A stretch of 64,000 nucleotides of DNA from Alphaproteobacteria bacterium (GCA_019232625.1 JAFANP010000006.1:124001-188000), one strand, 5' to 3'. Positions 16,450-25,459 are shown, counted from the first letter of the stretch. Numbers and translations: made by a program. The notes: generated by a model not told the origin, from the sequence alone.

Positions 16450-17250
16450 ATGTCGCTTGGCCAGGATCTCGCGCCCCACCTCCCCTTTCTCCGGCGCTAC
16501 GCGCGCGCTCTCACCGGCAGCCAGCAGCATGGCGACGCCTTCGTTCGGGCGACGCTCGAGGCGATCGTCGCGGCGCCGGGCGAGTTCCCGCGCAACGTCG
16601 ACCCGCGGCTGGGCCTATACCGCACCTTCCACGCCATCTGGGATTCGGCCCATATCGAGGACGATCCGGGCGACGCCGGCGCGGTGAACGAGAGCGAGAT
16701 CATCGCCCGCGCGCGGCTCGCGCCGATCACCCCGGTCTCGCGCCAGGCGCTGCTCCTCACCGCGATGGAGGGCTTCACGGCGGAGGACGCCGGCTATCTG
16801 ATCGGCGCGAGCGCGGAGGACGTCGACCGGCTCGTCGCCGAAGCCCATGCCGAGATCGAGCGGCAGACGCGCGCCGACGTCCTCATCATCGAGGACGAGC
16901 CGATCATCGCGATGGACATCGAGACGATCGTGAGGGACCTCGGCCACAACGTCACCGGCGTCGCCGTCACCCGCGACGAGGCGGTGGCGCAGGCGATGGC
17001 GCGGCGGCCCGGCCTGGTGCTGGCGGACATCCAGCTCGCCGACGACAGTTCCGGCATCGACGCGGTCAAGGACATACTTTCCGAGTTCGAAGTGCCGGTG
17101 ATCTTCATCACCGCCTTCCCCGAGCGTCTCCTCAGCGGCGAGCGGCCCGAGCCGACCTTCCTGATCAGCAAGCCGTTCCAGCGCTCGACCGTCCGGGCCT
17201 CCATCGCGCAGGCGCTCTTCTTCGACCGCGAGACTCTTCCCGCCGGATAA
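16450..17250 (+). CDS. phyR: General stress response regulator PhyR
   Basis: The 266-residue protein has the PhyR layout: an N-terminal sigma-like domain (MSLGQDLAPHLPFLRRYARAL, sigma2-like; then FTAEDAGYLIGASAEDVDRLV, sigma4-like) and a C-terminal receiver (VLIIEDEPIIAMDIE, phosphoacceptor Asp in LVLADIQLADDSSGID, Lys in FLISKPF). When phosphorylated, its sigma-like part binds NepR and frees EcfG. It is divergent from nepR-phyP and followed by a small membrane protein and ecfG on the same strand. All key receiver residues are present. Confidence 0.96.
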   Translation: MSLGQDLAPHLPFLRRYARALTGSQQHGDAFVRATLEAIVAAPGEFPRNVDPRLGLYRTFHAIWDSAHIEDDPGDAGAVNESEIIARARLAPITPVSRQALLLTAMEGFTAEDAGYLIGASAEDVDRLVAEAHAEIERQTRADVLIIEDEPIIAMDIETIVRDLGHNVTGVAVTRDEAVAQAMARRPGLVLADIQLADDSSGIDAVKDILSEFEVPVIFITAFPERLLSGERPEPTFLISKPFQRSTVRASIAQALFFDRETLPAG

Positions 17251-17274
17251 GTCCCGCCGGCCGGGCGTTCGTTC

Positions 17275-17299
17275 GGAACCGGCGCGCGCAGCGGGCGTT
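17275..17299 (+). promoter_or_regulatory. EcfG-dependent promoter upstream of the small membrane gene and ecfG
   Basis: GGAAC (17275-17279), a 17-base spacer and GTT (17297-17299) lie 34 bases before the 45-residue ORF. Auto-control of ecfG is known in this pathway, so the site is in the expected place. Confidence 0.65.
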
Positions 17300-17332
17300 G
17301 CCCGCCTGAAACGATTTCGGAACCGAGGTACC

Positions 17333-17470
17333 ATGGACGACGGCGAACGCCATATCGACACCACGCGGGCGCGGGCGGGGCAGACCAACCACATGACCCG
17401 CGTCATCCTGCCGGCGAGCCTCGGGCTCGTCGTCGTCGCCTTCCTCCTTCTGTTGCTGATCTGGCGCTAG
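17333..17470 (+). CDS. Small single-pass membrane protein between phyR and ecfG
   Basis: A 45-residue ORF with ribosome-binding site GAGG before the ATG. A charged N-terminus (MDDGERHIDTTRARAG) is followed by a transmembrane helix (VILPASLGLVVVAFLLLLLI) near residues 24-43 and ends with Trp-Arg. It sits behind an EcfG-type promoter and 48 bases before ecfG, so it is probably co-transcribed with the sigma factor. It could be a membrane-bound modulator or simply a stress protein. I know no named family. Confidence 0.6.
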   Translation: MDDGERHIDTTRARAGQTNHMTRVILPASLGLVVVAFLLLLLIWR

Positions 17471-17518
17471 CTACCTACATCGGGGAGGATCGGGACGGCC
17501 CGCCGTTCCCGCAATCGC

Positions 17519-18217
17519 ATGAGCGAATATAGTATAGCGTCTAACGGGGGCAGCTTGACCCAGCAGCCGGTGATCACGGACGAAGAGGACGACGAGTTCG
17601 AGGCGCCGCGCCCCGAGCCGGTGCCGCTTCCCGACGACGAGTTCAAGGATCAGCTCGCGCAGGTGATCCCCCACCTGCGCGCCTTCGGGCGCTCGCTTTC
17701 GGGCAGCCGCGACCTCGCCGACGACCTCGTCCAGGAGACGCTGCTCAAGGCCTGGGCCGCGCGCAAGCGCTTCCAGGCCGGCACCAACATGCGCGCCTGG
17801 ACCTTCATCATCCTGAGGAACCTGTTCCTCAGCCAGATGCGCCGCGCCCGCTTCAAGGGCGAGTGGGACGAGATCACCGCCTCCAAGATGCTGGCGGCGC
17901 CGGCCAGCCAGGACCGGCACGTCGAGCTGACCGACATGCAGCGGGCGCTCCTCCATCTGCCCCAGCCGCAGCGCGAGGCCCTGATCCTCGTCGGGGCGGG
18001 CGGCTTCGCCTATGAGGAGGCGGCCGAGATTTGCGGCTGCGCGGTCGGCACCATCAAGAGCCGGGTCGCGCGCGGCCGGGTCGCGCTCGAGCACCTGCTC
18101 GCCGAAGGCAAGCTGCCGTCGCGCCGCGAGCACGAGACGGACGGCAGCTCCGCTCTCGCCAGCATCATGGCGGAAGTGGACGACCTCAGCCGCGACCGCG
18201 ATCCGAGGACGGACTGA
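17519..18217 (+). CDS. ecfG: General stress sigma factor EcfG
   Basis: The 232-residue protein is an ECF sigma factor. An acidic N-terminal extension (about 40 residues) precedes region 2 ([20 protein letters not shown], then QETLLKAWAARKRFQ) and region 4 (MQRALLHLPQPQREALILVG, then YEEAAEICGCAVGTIKSRVAR). The position beside phyR and nepR identifies it as EcfG. In unstressed cells it is held by NepR; on PhyR phosphorylation it directs transcription from GGAAC-N16/17-GTT promoters. It is preceded by one such element at 17275. Confidence 0.95.
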   Translation: MSEYSIASNGGSLTQQPVITDEEDDEFEAPRPEPVPLPDDEFKDQLAQVIPHLRAFGRSLSGSRDLADDLVQETLLKAWAARKRFQAGTNMRAWTFIILRNLFLSQMRRARFKGEWDEITASKMLAAPASQDRHVELTDMQRALLHLPQPQREALILVGAGGFAYEEAAEICGCAVGTIKSRVARGRVALEHLLAEGKLPSRREHETDGSSALASIMAEVDDLSRDRDPRTD

Positions 18218-18312
18218 AGCGCCGCGGCGGGCCGCGCCCCAGGGGGACGGCACCGCTTCGGCACGACGGCGACGGGACGGAAGGAACGGAAGCCGCCCGG
18301 GCGGCCGGGGCC

Positions 18313-18468
18313 TCAGGCGTCGTCGAGGCGGAGGAGGAGATCCTCGAACATCTGGAGCGAGCGGACCTCGCCGTCCATGGCGAAAGCCTGACGCAGCGCG
18401 TTGCCCACGCCGGCGTGGACGGTGGGCGGGGCCACCTTCACGAAGCGGCGCTGGGAAGCCTGGATCAT
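18313..18468 (-). CDS. Small NepR-like protein next to ecfG
   Basis: A 51-residue product from the ATG at 18468, preceded by AGAAGAGAAGCG; a GTG at 18498 would add ten residues. The middle and end (GVGNALRQAFAMDGEVRSLQM, trimmed here, then FEDLLLRL) resemble the two-helix NepR core, GxALRxAY followed by xDLLxKL. The true nepR lies at 15967. This may be a second anti-sigma factor or a decoy for PhyR. Similarity is by eye over about 30 residues; the linker between the helices lacks the usual IPPEM turn. Confidence 0.5.
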   Translation of the reverse strand: MIQASQRRFVKVAPPTVHAGVGNALRQAFAMDGEVRSLQMFEDLLLRLDDA

Positions 18469-18572
18469 CGCTTCTCTTCTTGGGTTGATCGTGTTCACAA
18501 GGCCAGAACGCGCGCCGGGGAAGGGGGTTTCAACTGTTGCGCACCCCCAACAGAACTGATTGGGCTTGTTGC

Positions 18573-21272
18573 ATGAATGAGACAGAGGGTGAAGGCGGGA
18601 TTAACGCCGCGCTCCGGCGGGCGCGGGCGCATTCGCCCTATCTTCGCGCTCAGCTCGACCGCTTCGGCGAGGTCGATCAGGCGCTCGCCGCCGGGCGCAT
18701 CGAGGAGGCCCTTGCGGCGGCCGGACGGGCGGGGGCGGACGCGCCGGGGCTCGCCGCCGCGCTGCGCCGCGAGCGCAACGCCTTGTCGGCGGCGCTGGCA
18801 GTGGGCGACCTCGCCGGCGCGGTTCCGCTCGAGCGCCTGATGGCGGCGCTCTCGGGCCTTGCCGACCGCGCGCTGGAGCGGGCTCTGGCGGCGGCGATCG
18901 AGGAGCGGACGCCGGGGGAGAGCGTGCGCGGCTTCGCCGTCGTCGCGCTCGGCAAGCACGGCAGCCGCGAGCTCAACTTCTCCTCCGACATCGACCCCAT
19001 ATTCCTGTTCGATCCGCGGACCCTGCCGCGCCGCCCCCGGGAGGAGCCGGGGCAGGCGGCGGTGCGGATCGGCCAGCGGGTCATCGAGCTGCTCCAGAAG
19101 CGCGACGAGAACGGCTTCGTCTTCCGCGTCGACCTCAGGCTCCGGCCCTCGCCTGAAGTGACTCCGATCGCGCTGCCGGTCGACGCCGCCATCTCCTATT
19201 ACGAATCGAGCGCGCTGCCGTGGGAGCGGGCGGCGTTCATCCGCGCCCGCCACGCTGCCGGCGACGCGGCGCTCGGCCGCTATTTCATGGAGGCGATCCA
19301 CACCTTCGTGTGGCGCCGCTCGCTCGATTTCGGGGCGATCGGGGAGATCCAGGCGATCACCCGGCGGATCCGCGACCATTACGCCCACGGCCAGGGCTTC
19401 GGCCCGGGGTACGAGCTCAAGCGCGGGCGGGGCGGCATACGCGAGGTGGAGTTCTACGCCCAGATCCACCAGCTCGTCCACGGCGGCCGCGAGCCGGCGC
19501 TGCGCGCGCCGGCGACGCTCGACGCGGTGGCCGCGCTCGCGGCCGGCGGGCGGATCCCGGCGGCGCGGGCCGGGGCCCTGGCAGCGGCCTATCGCCTGTT
19601 CCGGACGATCGAGCACCGGCTTCAGATGATCGACGACCGCCAGACCCACATGCTCCCCGCCGACGCCGACGCGCTCGACTCGGTGGCGCGGCTCCACGGC
19701 CTCGGCGACGGGGCCGGCCTCCTCGACCTGCTCCGTCCCCATGTCGAGGAGGTGGCGGCGCTCTACGACGGGCTCGCCGGGCAGGAGGAGCGGCGGCTGC
19801 CGCTCAGCGCCGTCCACCTCGAGGCGCAGCTCGCCGGCGCGGGCTTCGGCGACCCGGTCGCGGCGCGGCTGAGGATCGACGGCTGGCGCGGCGGCAAGGC
19901 GCGGTCGCTGCGCAGCCCCGCGGCGCAGGAGGCGTTCGAGGCGATGCTGCCGGTGGTGATCGAGGCGTTCGGCAAGGCGCCGGACCCGATGCGGGCGATG
20001 AACCGCTTCGACGACGTCGTCGAGCGATTGCCGAGCGGAGTCAATTTCTACCGGCTGCTCGAGGCTCGGCCCGGCCTCACCGCCCAGGTGGCGACGATCC
20101 TCAGCCACGCGCCGGCGCTGGCCGAGCAGCTCGGGCGGCGGCCGCAGCTGCTCGACGGGCTGATCGACGCCAGCGCCTTCGCGCCCGTCCCGCCGACCGA
20201 AGCGCTGATCGACGAGTTCGCCCGGGCGGAAGGGGGCGGCGAGGATTACCAGCTCGTCCTCGACCGCGTCCGCCGGCGGGTGAACGAGCGCCGCTTCGCG
20301 CTCGGCGCCCAGCTCGTCGTCGCGCATACCGACCCGATCGACGCGGCGGAGGGCTATTCGCGCATCGCCGAGGCCGCGATCAACGTCCTCGCCTCTGCGG
20401 CGACCGCGGAGTTCGAGCGGCGGCACGGCCGGGTCGAGGGCTCGGAGCTCCTCGTCATGGGGCTCGGGCGGCTCGGCGGCGAGGCGCTCACCCATGCCTC
20501 CGACCTCGACCTCGTCTACCTGTTCAGCGGCACGCACGAAGCCGAATCGGACGGCGAGCGGCCCCTGCGCGCCACCGATTATTTCAACCGCCTGGCGCCG
20601 CGCATCACCTCCGCGCTTAGCGTGCCGACCCCGGCCGGGCCGCTCTACGACGTCGATACGCGGCTGCGCCCGTCCGGCGTCGACGGCATGCTCGCGGTGT
20701 CGGTGGAGGGCTTCGACCGCTACCAGCGCGAGCAGGCCTGGACCTGGGAGCACATGGCCCTGCTGAGGGCGCGGCCGCTCTACGGCTCGGCGGCGGGAAG
20801 GGCGGCGCTCCAGCGGGTGATCGACGGGGCGCTGCGGCAGCCGCGCGATCCCGACCGGCTCGTCGCCGACGCGGTGCGGATGCGGCGCGACATCGCCCGG
20901 CACAAGCCGCCGCTGGGGCCGTTCGACATCAAGCGCGGTCCGGGCGGCCTCATCGACCTCGAATTCGCCGTCCATACCCTGCAGCTGCGCCACGGCCTCG
21001 GCCTCTACCCCCACCTCGAGGTGGCGATCGCCGCGTTGCTCGAGGCGGGGCTGGTGCCCGAGGATACCGATCCCGACCTGAGGCTGCTGACGCGGATGCT
21101 GGTCATGTTCCGGCTCGTCTCGCCGAGCTCGGCCGAGCCGCCGGAGGCCACCCGTCCCCTCGTCGCCGCCGCCTGCGGACTCGCCGATTGGGACGCGCTG
21201 CTTGATGCGCAGGCCAGGGCGCGGCAGAGGATCGCAGGGCTCTGGGCGCGCGTTTCCGGGCAAGAGGAGTGA
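18573..21272 (+). CDS. glnE: Bifunctional glutamine synthetase adenylyltransferase/deadenylase
   Basis: The product, 899 residues from the ATG at 18573, has two nucleotidyltransferase domains joined by a helical region. The first (deadenylylase) has GSRELNFSSDIDPIF near residue 130; the second (adenylylase) has GGEALTHASDLDLVYLF near residue 640. Both carry the Gly-Ser/Gly...Asp-x-Asp metal site. It adds or removes AMP on glutamine synthetase according to PII signals. An ATG 36 bases upstream is less likely. The stop overlaps the start of the peroxiredoxin gene (GTGA). Confidence 0.96.
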   Translation: MNETEGEGGINAALRRARAHSPYLRAQLDRFGEVDQALAAGRIEEALAAAGRAGADAPGLAAALRRERNALSAALAVGDLAGAVPLERLMAALSGLADRALERALAAAIEERTPGESVRGFAVVALGKHGSRELNFSSDIDPIFLFDPRTLPRRPREEPGQAAVRIGQRVIELLQKRDENGFVFRVDLRLRPSPEVTPIALPVDAAISYYESSALPWERAAFIRARHAAGDAALGRYFMEAIHTFVWRRSLDFGAIGEIQAITRRIRDHYAHGQGFGPGYELKRGRGGIREVEFYAQIHQLVHGGREPALRAPATLDAVAALAAGGRIPAARAGALAAAYRLFRTIEHRLQMIDDRQTHMLPADADALDSVARLHGLGDGAGLLDLLRPHVEEVAALYDGLAGQEERRLPLSAVHLEAQLAGAGFGDPVAARLRIDGWRGGKARSLRSPAAQEAFEAMLPVVIEAFGKAPDPMRAMNRFDDVVERLPSGVNFYRLLEARPGLTAQVATILSHAPALAEQLGRRPQLLDGLIDASAFAPVPPTEALIDEFARAEGGGEDYQLVLDRVRRRVNERRFALGAQLVVAHTDPIDAAEGYSRIAEAAINVLASAATAEFERRHGRVEGSELLVMGLGRLGGEALTHASDLDLVYLFSGTHEAESDGERPLRATDYFNRLAPRITSALSVPTPAGPLYDVDTRLRPSGVDGMLAVSVEGFDRYQREQAWTWEHMALLRARPLYGSAAGRAALQRVIDGALRQPRDPDRLVADAVRMRRDIARHKPPLGPFDIKRGPGGLIDLEFAVHTLQLRHGLGLYPHLEVAIAALLEAGLVPEDTDPDLRLLTRMLVMFRLVSPSSAEPPEATRPLVAAACGLADWDALLDAQARARQRIAGLWARVSGQEE

Positions 21273-21742
21273 AGGCGATGGTCGACGAAGGCGAGGTGGT
21301 GCCCGACGTGAAGCTGGAGAGCGTCGAGGGAAAGCCGATCAGCCCGGCGGATTTCACGGGGCAGAAGCTCGTCCTCTATTTCTATCCCAAGGACGATACG
21401 TCGGGCTGCACCGCCGAGGCGCAGGCGTTCAGCGCGCTCGCCGGCGAGTTCGAGAAAGCGGGCACCTGGGTGCTTGGAGTCTCGAAGGACGATGCGAGGA
21501 AGCACAGGAAGTTCATCGACAAATACGGCCTCGCCGTCGCGCTCGCGACCGACTCCGACGGCGCCGCGTGCGAGGCGTTCGGCACCTGGATCGAGAAATC
21601 GATGTACGGGCGCAAATATATGGGCATCGACCGGGCGACCTTCCTCGTCGATCGCGACGGGGTGGTGAAGCGGGTGTGGCGCAAGGTGAAGGTGCCCGGC
21701 CATGCCGACGAGGTGCTGGAGGCGGCGCGGGCGCTGCCCTGA
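21269..21742 (+). CDS. bcp: Peroxiredoxin of the Bcp/PrxQ type
   Basis: A 157-residue thioredoxin-fold peroxidase. The peroxidatic Cys is Cys47 in DTSGCTAEAQAF, equivalent to TPGCTxE of the family. Many Bcp proteins have a resolving Cys five residues later; here that site is Ala. Another Cys (Cys101) lies in DGAACEAFGTW and could act instead, or an external thiol may be used. It starts at a GTG overlapping glnE, or at the ATG nine bases on. It reduces hydroperoxides in the cytoplasm. Confidence 0.92.
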   Translation: MKAMVDEGEVVPDVKLESVEGKPISPADFTGQKLVLYFYPKDDTSGCTAEAQAFSALAGEFEKAGTWVLGVSKDDARKHRKFIDKYGLAVALATDSDGAACEAFGTWIEKSMYGRKYMGIDRATFLVDRDGVVKRVWRKVKVPGHADEVLEAARALP

Positions 21743-21751
21743 GCCCGGACG

Positions 21752-22555
21752 ATGGAAAGCGTCGCTTCCGCCTGCCGCGCCGTGCTGCTCGCCGCCGAGC
21801 CGGCGGAGAAGGTGAAGGCGGCGCGGACGGCGGCGCGGGCGTGGCGGCGGGGAGACCTCGCCTTCCGGTTCGAGACGGCGATGCCCGACCGCCCGGCGCG
21901 CCCGGCCCGGCCGCTCCTGCTCGCGCCGTCCCACATGCCCAAGCGCGGCCGCGGAGGCTCGGAGCGCGGCCGGCTCGCCATGCTGCACGCGCTCGCGCAC
22001 ATCGAGTTCGGGGCGATCGATCTCGCCTTCGACATGGCGGGGCGGTTCGGCGGAAGCTTCGCGCCGCCCTTCGTAGACGACTGGTTCTCGGTCGGCGCCG
22101 ACGAGGCGATCCACTTCGCCCTGCTCGACCGCCGGCTGAAGGCGGCCGGTTCCGGCTACGGGCAGCTCCCAGCCCATGACGGCCTGTGGGAAGCGGCGGA
22201 AGCGACGGCGGGGGACGTGCTGGCGCGCCTCGCGGTCGTGCCGATGGTCCTCGAGGCGCGGGGGCTCGACGTCACCCCGGCCACCGTCGCCCGCTTCGAA
22301 GCGGCCGGCGACGACGCCTCGGCGGCGATCCTGGGACGCATCTGCCGCGACGAGATCCGGCACGTCGCGGTCGGCACGAAATGGTTCGAAAAGGTCTGCG
22401 AAGCGCGGAGAATCGCGGCTGTTTCGGAATGGAAACGGTTGGTGGGCGTCCACTTTCGGGGTGCGATAAAACCGCCGTTCAACGACTCGGCGCGCGATAA
22501 AGCCGGTCTGTCCCGCGATTACTATGCCGGGCTTGCCGCGGCAGGAGATGTTTAA
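21752..22555 (+). CDS. DUF455 ferritin-like protein
   Basis: The 267-residue protein belongs to the DUF455 family of ferritin-like di-iron proteins. Likely metal-binding residues appear in helices with LAHIEFGAIDLA, DDWFSVGADEAIHFALL and ICRDEIRHVAVG. The middle holds PMVLEARGLDVTP, a family hallmark. Its chemistry is unknown; the family is sometimes grouped with oxygen-using carboxylate-bridged enzymes. It lies 9 bases after the peroxiredoxin gene, so a shared redox-related role is possible. Confidence 0.88.
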   Translation: MESVASACRAVLLAAEPAEKVKAARTAARAWRRGDLAFRFETAMPDRPARPARPLLLAPSHMPKRGRGGSERGRLAMLHALAHIEFGAIDLAFDMAGRFGGSFAPPFVDDWFSVGADEAIHFALLDRRLKAAGSGYGQLPAHDGLWEAAEATAGDVLARLAVVPMVLEARGLDVTPATVARFEAAGDDASAAILGRICRDEIRHVAVGTKWFEKVCEARRIAAVSEWKRLVGVHFRGAIKPPFNDSARDKAGLSRDYYAGLAAAGDV

Positions 22556-22691
22556 CAGTCTCCGGCCATCCAGTCGCGGAGGGGGCAACTCCTGACGGAT
22601 AAAAGAGGCCCGAACGGCCTCGGGATGAGCATTTTCAGGCCCATCGGGCGCGCTTTTCCGCGTGCTCCGTGAGCCGGGCGAGGGACCGATA

Positions 22692-23636
22692 GTGGCGAGC
22701 AAAACCAAGAACGCGGGCTTTACCGGAACGTTCCGCAAGCTGTTCAGGCCCCGCGATATTTTCTTCCACGACGGCACCACCCTCCGCCGCATCCGGGTCG
22801 GCTCCGGCCTCCAGCTCTTCGGCGCCCTCGCCGCTTCTCTCATGCTCTTCTGGTCGGTGTTCGCCGCCGCGCAGATCGCGACCTTCTCGTCCGCGCCGCC
22901 GTCCGCCGACGTGCTGCGCATGCAGCGCGAGGTCACCGCGATGCGCGCCGACGTCGCCGCCATCAAGCAGGTCGCCCAGCAGCGCTACCTGATCACCGAG
23001 CGCGAAATCCGCCGTCTCGGACTCGAGCCCAAGCGCCTCGTCGCCGGCGGCATGGGCGGCCCGTTCGAGCCGGTCACCACCGCCAGCAACGAGGATCCCA
23101 ACTTCAAGGCCCTCTTCATGAGCTGGAAGAAGCTCGAGAGCCTGGAGCAGGGGACGATCGCCATCCCGTCGATCGAGCCGGTCCACGGCACCAACTTCAC
23201 GTCCGGCTACGGCGTCCGCTCCGATCCGTTCAAGGGCCGGGCGGCGATGCACGCCGGCATCGACCTCGCCGGACCGATCGGCACGCCGATCTACGCCACC
23301 GCCGACGGCACCGTGGACCGCGCCGAGTGGAACAATGGCGGCTACGGCAACCTGGTCGAGATCGACCACGGCCACGGCATCCAGACGCGTTACGGCCACC
23401 TCACCCGCTACATCGTCGCCGCCGGCCAGCAGGTGAAGCGCGGCCAGCTGATCGCCTACATGGGCTCGACCGGCCGCTCGACGGGCAGCCACCTCCATTA
23501 CGAGGTCCGGCTCGACGGCCGCCCGGTCAACCCGATCCCGTTCCTGCAGTCGTCCGACTATCTGCAGGCCGTCCAGCGCCGCGCCGCCGCCGCCACCCAG
23601 GTGGCCATCGGCGGACCCGACGAGAGCCGGGACTGA
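22692..23636 (+). CDS. M23 family metallopeptidase
   Basis: From the GTG at 22692 the protein has 314 residues. A cytoplasmic N-terminus (about 45 residues) and one transmembrane segment (FGALAASLMLFWSVFAAAQI) are followed by a short coiled coil and the M23/LytM domain. Zinc ligands and active-site residues are in MHAGIDLAGP, RYGHLTRY and GSHLHYEVRLDG, so it looks catalytically active. It should cut peptidoglycan cross-bridges during growth or division from the periplasmic side. A rho-independent terminator follows. Confidence 0.92.
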   Translation: MASKTKNAGFTGTFRKLFRPRDIFFHDGTTLRRIRVGSGLQLFGALAASLMLFWSVFAAAQIATFSSAPPSADVLRMQREVTAMRADVAAIKQVAQQRYLITEREIRRLGLEPKRLVAGGMGGPFEPVTTASNEDPNFKALFMSWKKLESLEQGTIAIPSIEPVHGTNFTSGYGVRSDPFKGRAAMHAGIDLAGPIGTPIYATADGTVDRAEWNNGGYGNLVEIDHGHGIQTRYGHLTRYIVAAGQQVKRGQLIAYMGSTGRSTGSHLHYEVRLDGRPVNPIPFLQSSDYLQAVQRRAAAATQVAIGGPDESRD

Positions 23637-23662
23637 AGCTTCAGGAGAGAGCCAAAAGGCCG

Positions 23663-23695
23663 GGGCCGCTTCCGACGAGGGAGCGGCCCTTTTTC
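23663..23695 (+). terminator. Rho-independent terminator after the M23 peptidase
   Basis: Stem GGGCCGCTTCC / GGGAGCGGCCC with one wobble pair and a GACGA loop, followed by a run of T. Confidence 0.75.
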
Positions 23696-23740
23696 TTGGA
23701 ATCGGTCATCCGAAAGGACGGCCGGCGGCGTCTGACCGGC

Positions 23741-23857
23741 ATGAAGAGGATCGCGTTCCTGCTGGCGGCACTGGCGCTGACGATGCTGGGGCTGGCGGCG
23801 GCGGTCGCGCCGGCGGCGCATATCGCGCGGGCGGGGCCGGTCATGTCGAGGATTTAG
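23741..23857 (+). CDS. Possible 38-residue membrane peptide
   Basis: ATG at 23741 opens a 38-residue ORF with one hydrophobic helix (IAFLLAALALTMLGLAAAVA) and a short basic tail. It looks like a single-pass or exported peptide. There is only a weak ribosome-binding site and no recognised family. It follows the M23 terminator. Confidence 0.35.
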   Translation: MKRIAFLLAALALTMLGLAAAVAPAAHIARAGPVMSRI

Positions 23858-23890
23858 GGCGGTGGGCGATCGGGTTGGATCACCTCCACC

Positions 23891-23912
23891 GTTCGCCCTG
23901 AGCTTGTCGAAG
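23891..23912 (+). repeat. REP-like unit GTTCGCCCTGAGC(T/C)TGTC
   Basis: One copy of a dispersed unit also found at 57485-57569 (as an inverted pair) and at 59475-59498 (reverse). The gap 23858-24062 holds no gene. Confidence 0.65.
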
Positions 23913-24062
23913 CCTGTCCTGAGCGACGCCGCAGGCGGCGTCGAAGGGGGCTTTTCTTCTTACCTTTGGAAGGAGGAGGGCTTCGAGGCTCAGCCCGAAC
24001 CTGGTCGATCCAGGCGCACCGCTCGAGGGTGCTCATCCCCTCCCTTCAGCGGGGGGAATCCT

Positions 24063-24842
24063 TCACTTCCCCCGCCTCTGGCGGTGCTGGTCGAGGTCGA
24101 GGACCATGTTGCCTTCGCCTTCGGGCAGCAGGCCGAGGCGCCGCGCGACTTCCTGATAGGCTTCGGCCTCGCCGCCGAGGTCGCGGCGGAAGCGGTCCTT
24201 GTCGAGCTTCTCGTTGGTGGTCATGTCCCACAGCCGGCAGCCGTCGGGGCTGATCTCGTCGGCGAGGATGGTGCGGGCATAGTCGTTCTCCCACAGCCGG
24301 CCGAACTCCAGCTTGAAGTCGACGAGACGGATGTGGATGGCCGCGAACAGCCCGCACAGGAAGTCGTTCACGCGCACCGCCATGTCGGCGATGTCGTTCA
24401 TCTCCTCCTGGCTCGCCCAGCCGAAGCAGGCGATATGCTCGTCGGCGACCATCGGATCGCCCAGCGCATCGTCCTTGTAATAATATTCGATGATCGTGCG
24501 GGGGAGCTGAGTCCCCTCCTCGATGCCGAGCCGCTGGGAGAGCGTGCCGGCGGCGACGTTGCGCACCACGACCTCGATCGGGATGATCTCGACCTGGCGG
24601 ATCAGCTGCTCGCGCATGTTGAGGCGGCGGATGAAATGGGTGGGCACGCCGATCTGCCCGAGCAAGGTGAAGATATGCTCGGAGATGCGATTGTTGAGCA
24701 CACCCTTGCCGCTGATCGTGCCGCGCTTCTGCGCGTTGAACGCGGTGGCGTCGTCCTTGAAATACTGGATCAGCGTCCCCGGCTCCGGCCCTTCGTAGAG
24801 GATCTTGGCCTTGCCCTCGTAGATCTGGCGGCGGCGGGACAT
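24063..24842 (-). CDS. purC: Phosphoribosylaminoimidazole-succinocarboxamide synthase
   Basis: The 259-residue product begins [20 protein letters not shown] and contains the ATP- and substrate-binding segments of SAICAR synthetase: [36 protein letters not shown] and [14 protein letters not shown]. It joins aspartate to CAIR in purine synthesis. The ATG at 24842 fits the family length, though the frame extends upstream to 25301. It stands apart from other pur genes. Confidence 0.96.
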   Translation of the reverse strand: MSRRRQIYEGKAKILYEGPEPGTLIQYFKDDATAFNAQKRGTISGKGVLNNRISEHIFTLLGQIGVPTHFIRRLNMREQLIRQVEIIPIEVVVRNVAAGTLSQRLGIEEGTQLPRTIIEYYYKDDALGDPMVADEHIACFGWASQEEMNDIADMAVRVNDFLCGLFAAIHIRLVDFKLEFGRLWENDYARTILADEISPDGCRLWDMTTNEKLDKDRFRRDLGGEAEAYQEVARRLGLLPEGEGNMVLDLDQHRQRRGK

Positions 24843-24985
24843 GATCGGGCGCGTCCTTTCGCGGAAGCTTCGAAAAAATCGGCCCCGGACGCATCGTCGG
24901 CGGACGGGCACCCAGGGCGGTTGGTGTGGGCCAATAGCGGAGCGGTCCGGGTTGTGCAACGTAGCGGCGCGAGAAGGAGCGAGGC

Positions 24986-25459
24986 ATGGCTGAGACCGAT
25001 GAGGAGTTCGCGAGCGTGGAATCGCTGATGGAGGCGCTCTACCGCTCCATCTCCGGGCCGCCGGGCGGCCAGGACTGGGCCCTGTCGCGACGCCTCTACC
25101 ACCCTTGCGTGCGGCTGGTGCGGACCCGGCTCGGGGCGGACGGTAAGCCCGTCGCGCTCTCCATGTCGGGCGAGGAATATGAGGCGAACGCCAAGACGCT
25201 TCTTGCCGACACGCCATTCTACGAAGTGGAGACGGAGCGCCGCGTCGTTCGCTTCGGCAACGTCGCGCAGGTCTTTTCCGCCTACGAGGCGCGAAGCGCA
25301 CCTGCCGGCGGCGAGATCCTCAAGCGCGGCATGAATCTCGCCCACCTCTATCATGACGGCGCCCGCTGGTGGCTGATGCATCTCCTCTGGGACGACGAGC
25401 GCCCCGGCGTGACCGTTCCCGCGGAGATCTTCCGCGACTGGAAGGATGTCGGCGTCTAG
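24986..25459 (+). CDS. NTF2/SnoaL-like protein of unknown function
   Basis: A 157-residue soluble protein with an NTF2-like cone fold pattern: an N-terminal helix ([20 protein letters not shown]), a segment [13 protein letters not shown], then [16 protein letters not shown] and [21 protein letters not shown], the last two being the typical curved strands. Such proteins are small enzymes or ligand binders. It is divergent from purC and convergent with the S9 peptidase. Confidence 0.7.
   Translation: MAETDEEFASVESLMEALYRSISGPPGGQDWALSRRLYHPCVRLVRTRLGADGKPVALSMSGEEYEANAKTLLADTPFYEVETERRVVRFGNVAQVFSAYEARSAPAGGEILKRGMNLAHLYHDGARWWLMHLLWDDERPGVTVPAEIFRDWKDVGV

Noticed and set aside
18495-21263. 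Open frame of 922 codons on the minus strand opposite glnE
   Set aside because: It mirrors glnE codon by codon, with repeated RRR/DEV-type runs that come from GC-rich third positions; no domain is visible.
22605-22621. GAGGCC-CGAAC-GGCCTC hairpin as a terminator after the DUF455 gene
   Set aside because: No T run follows and the stem is only six pairs.
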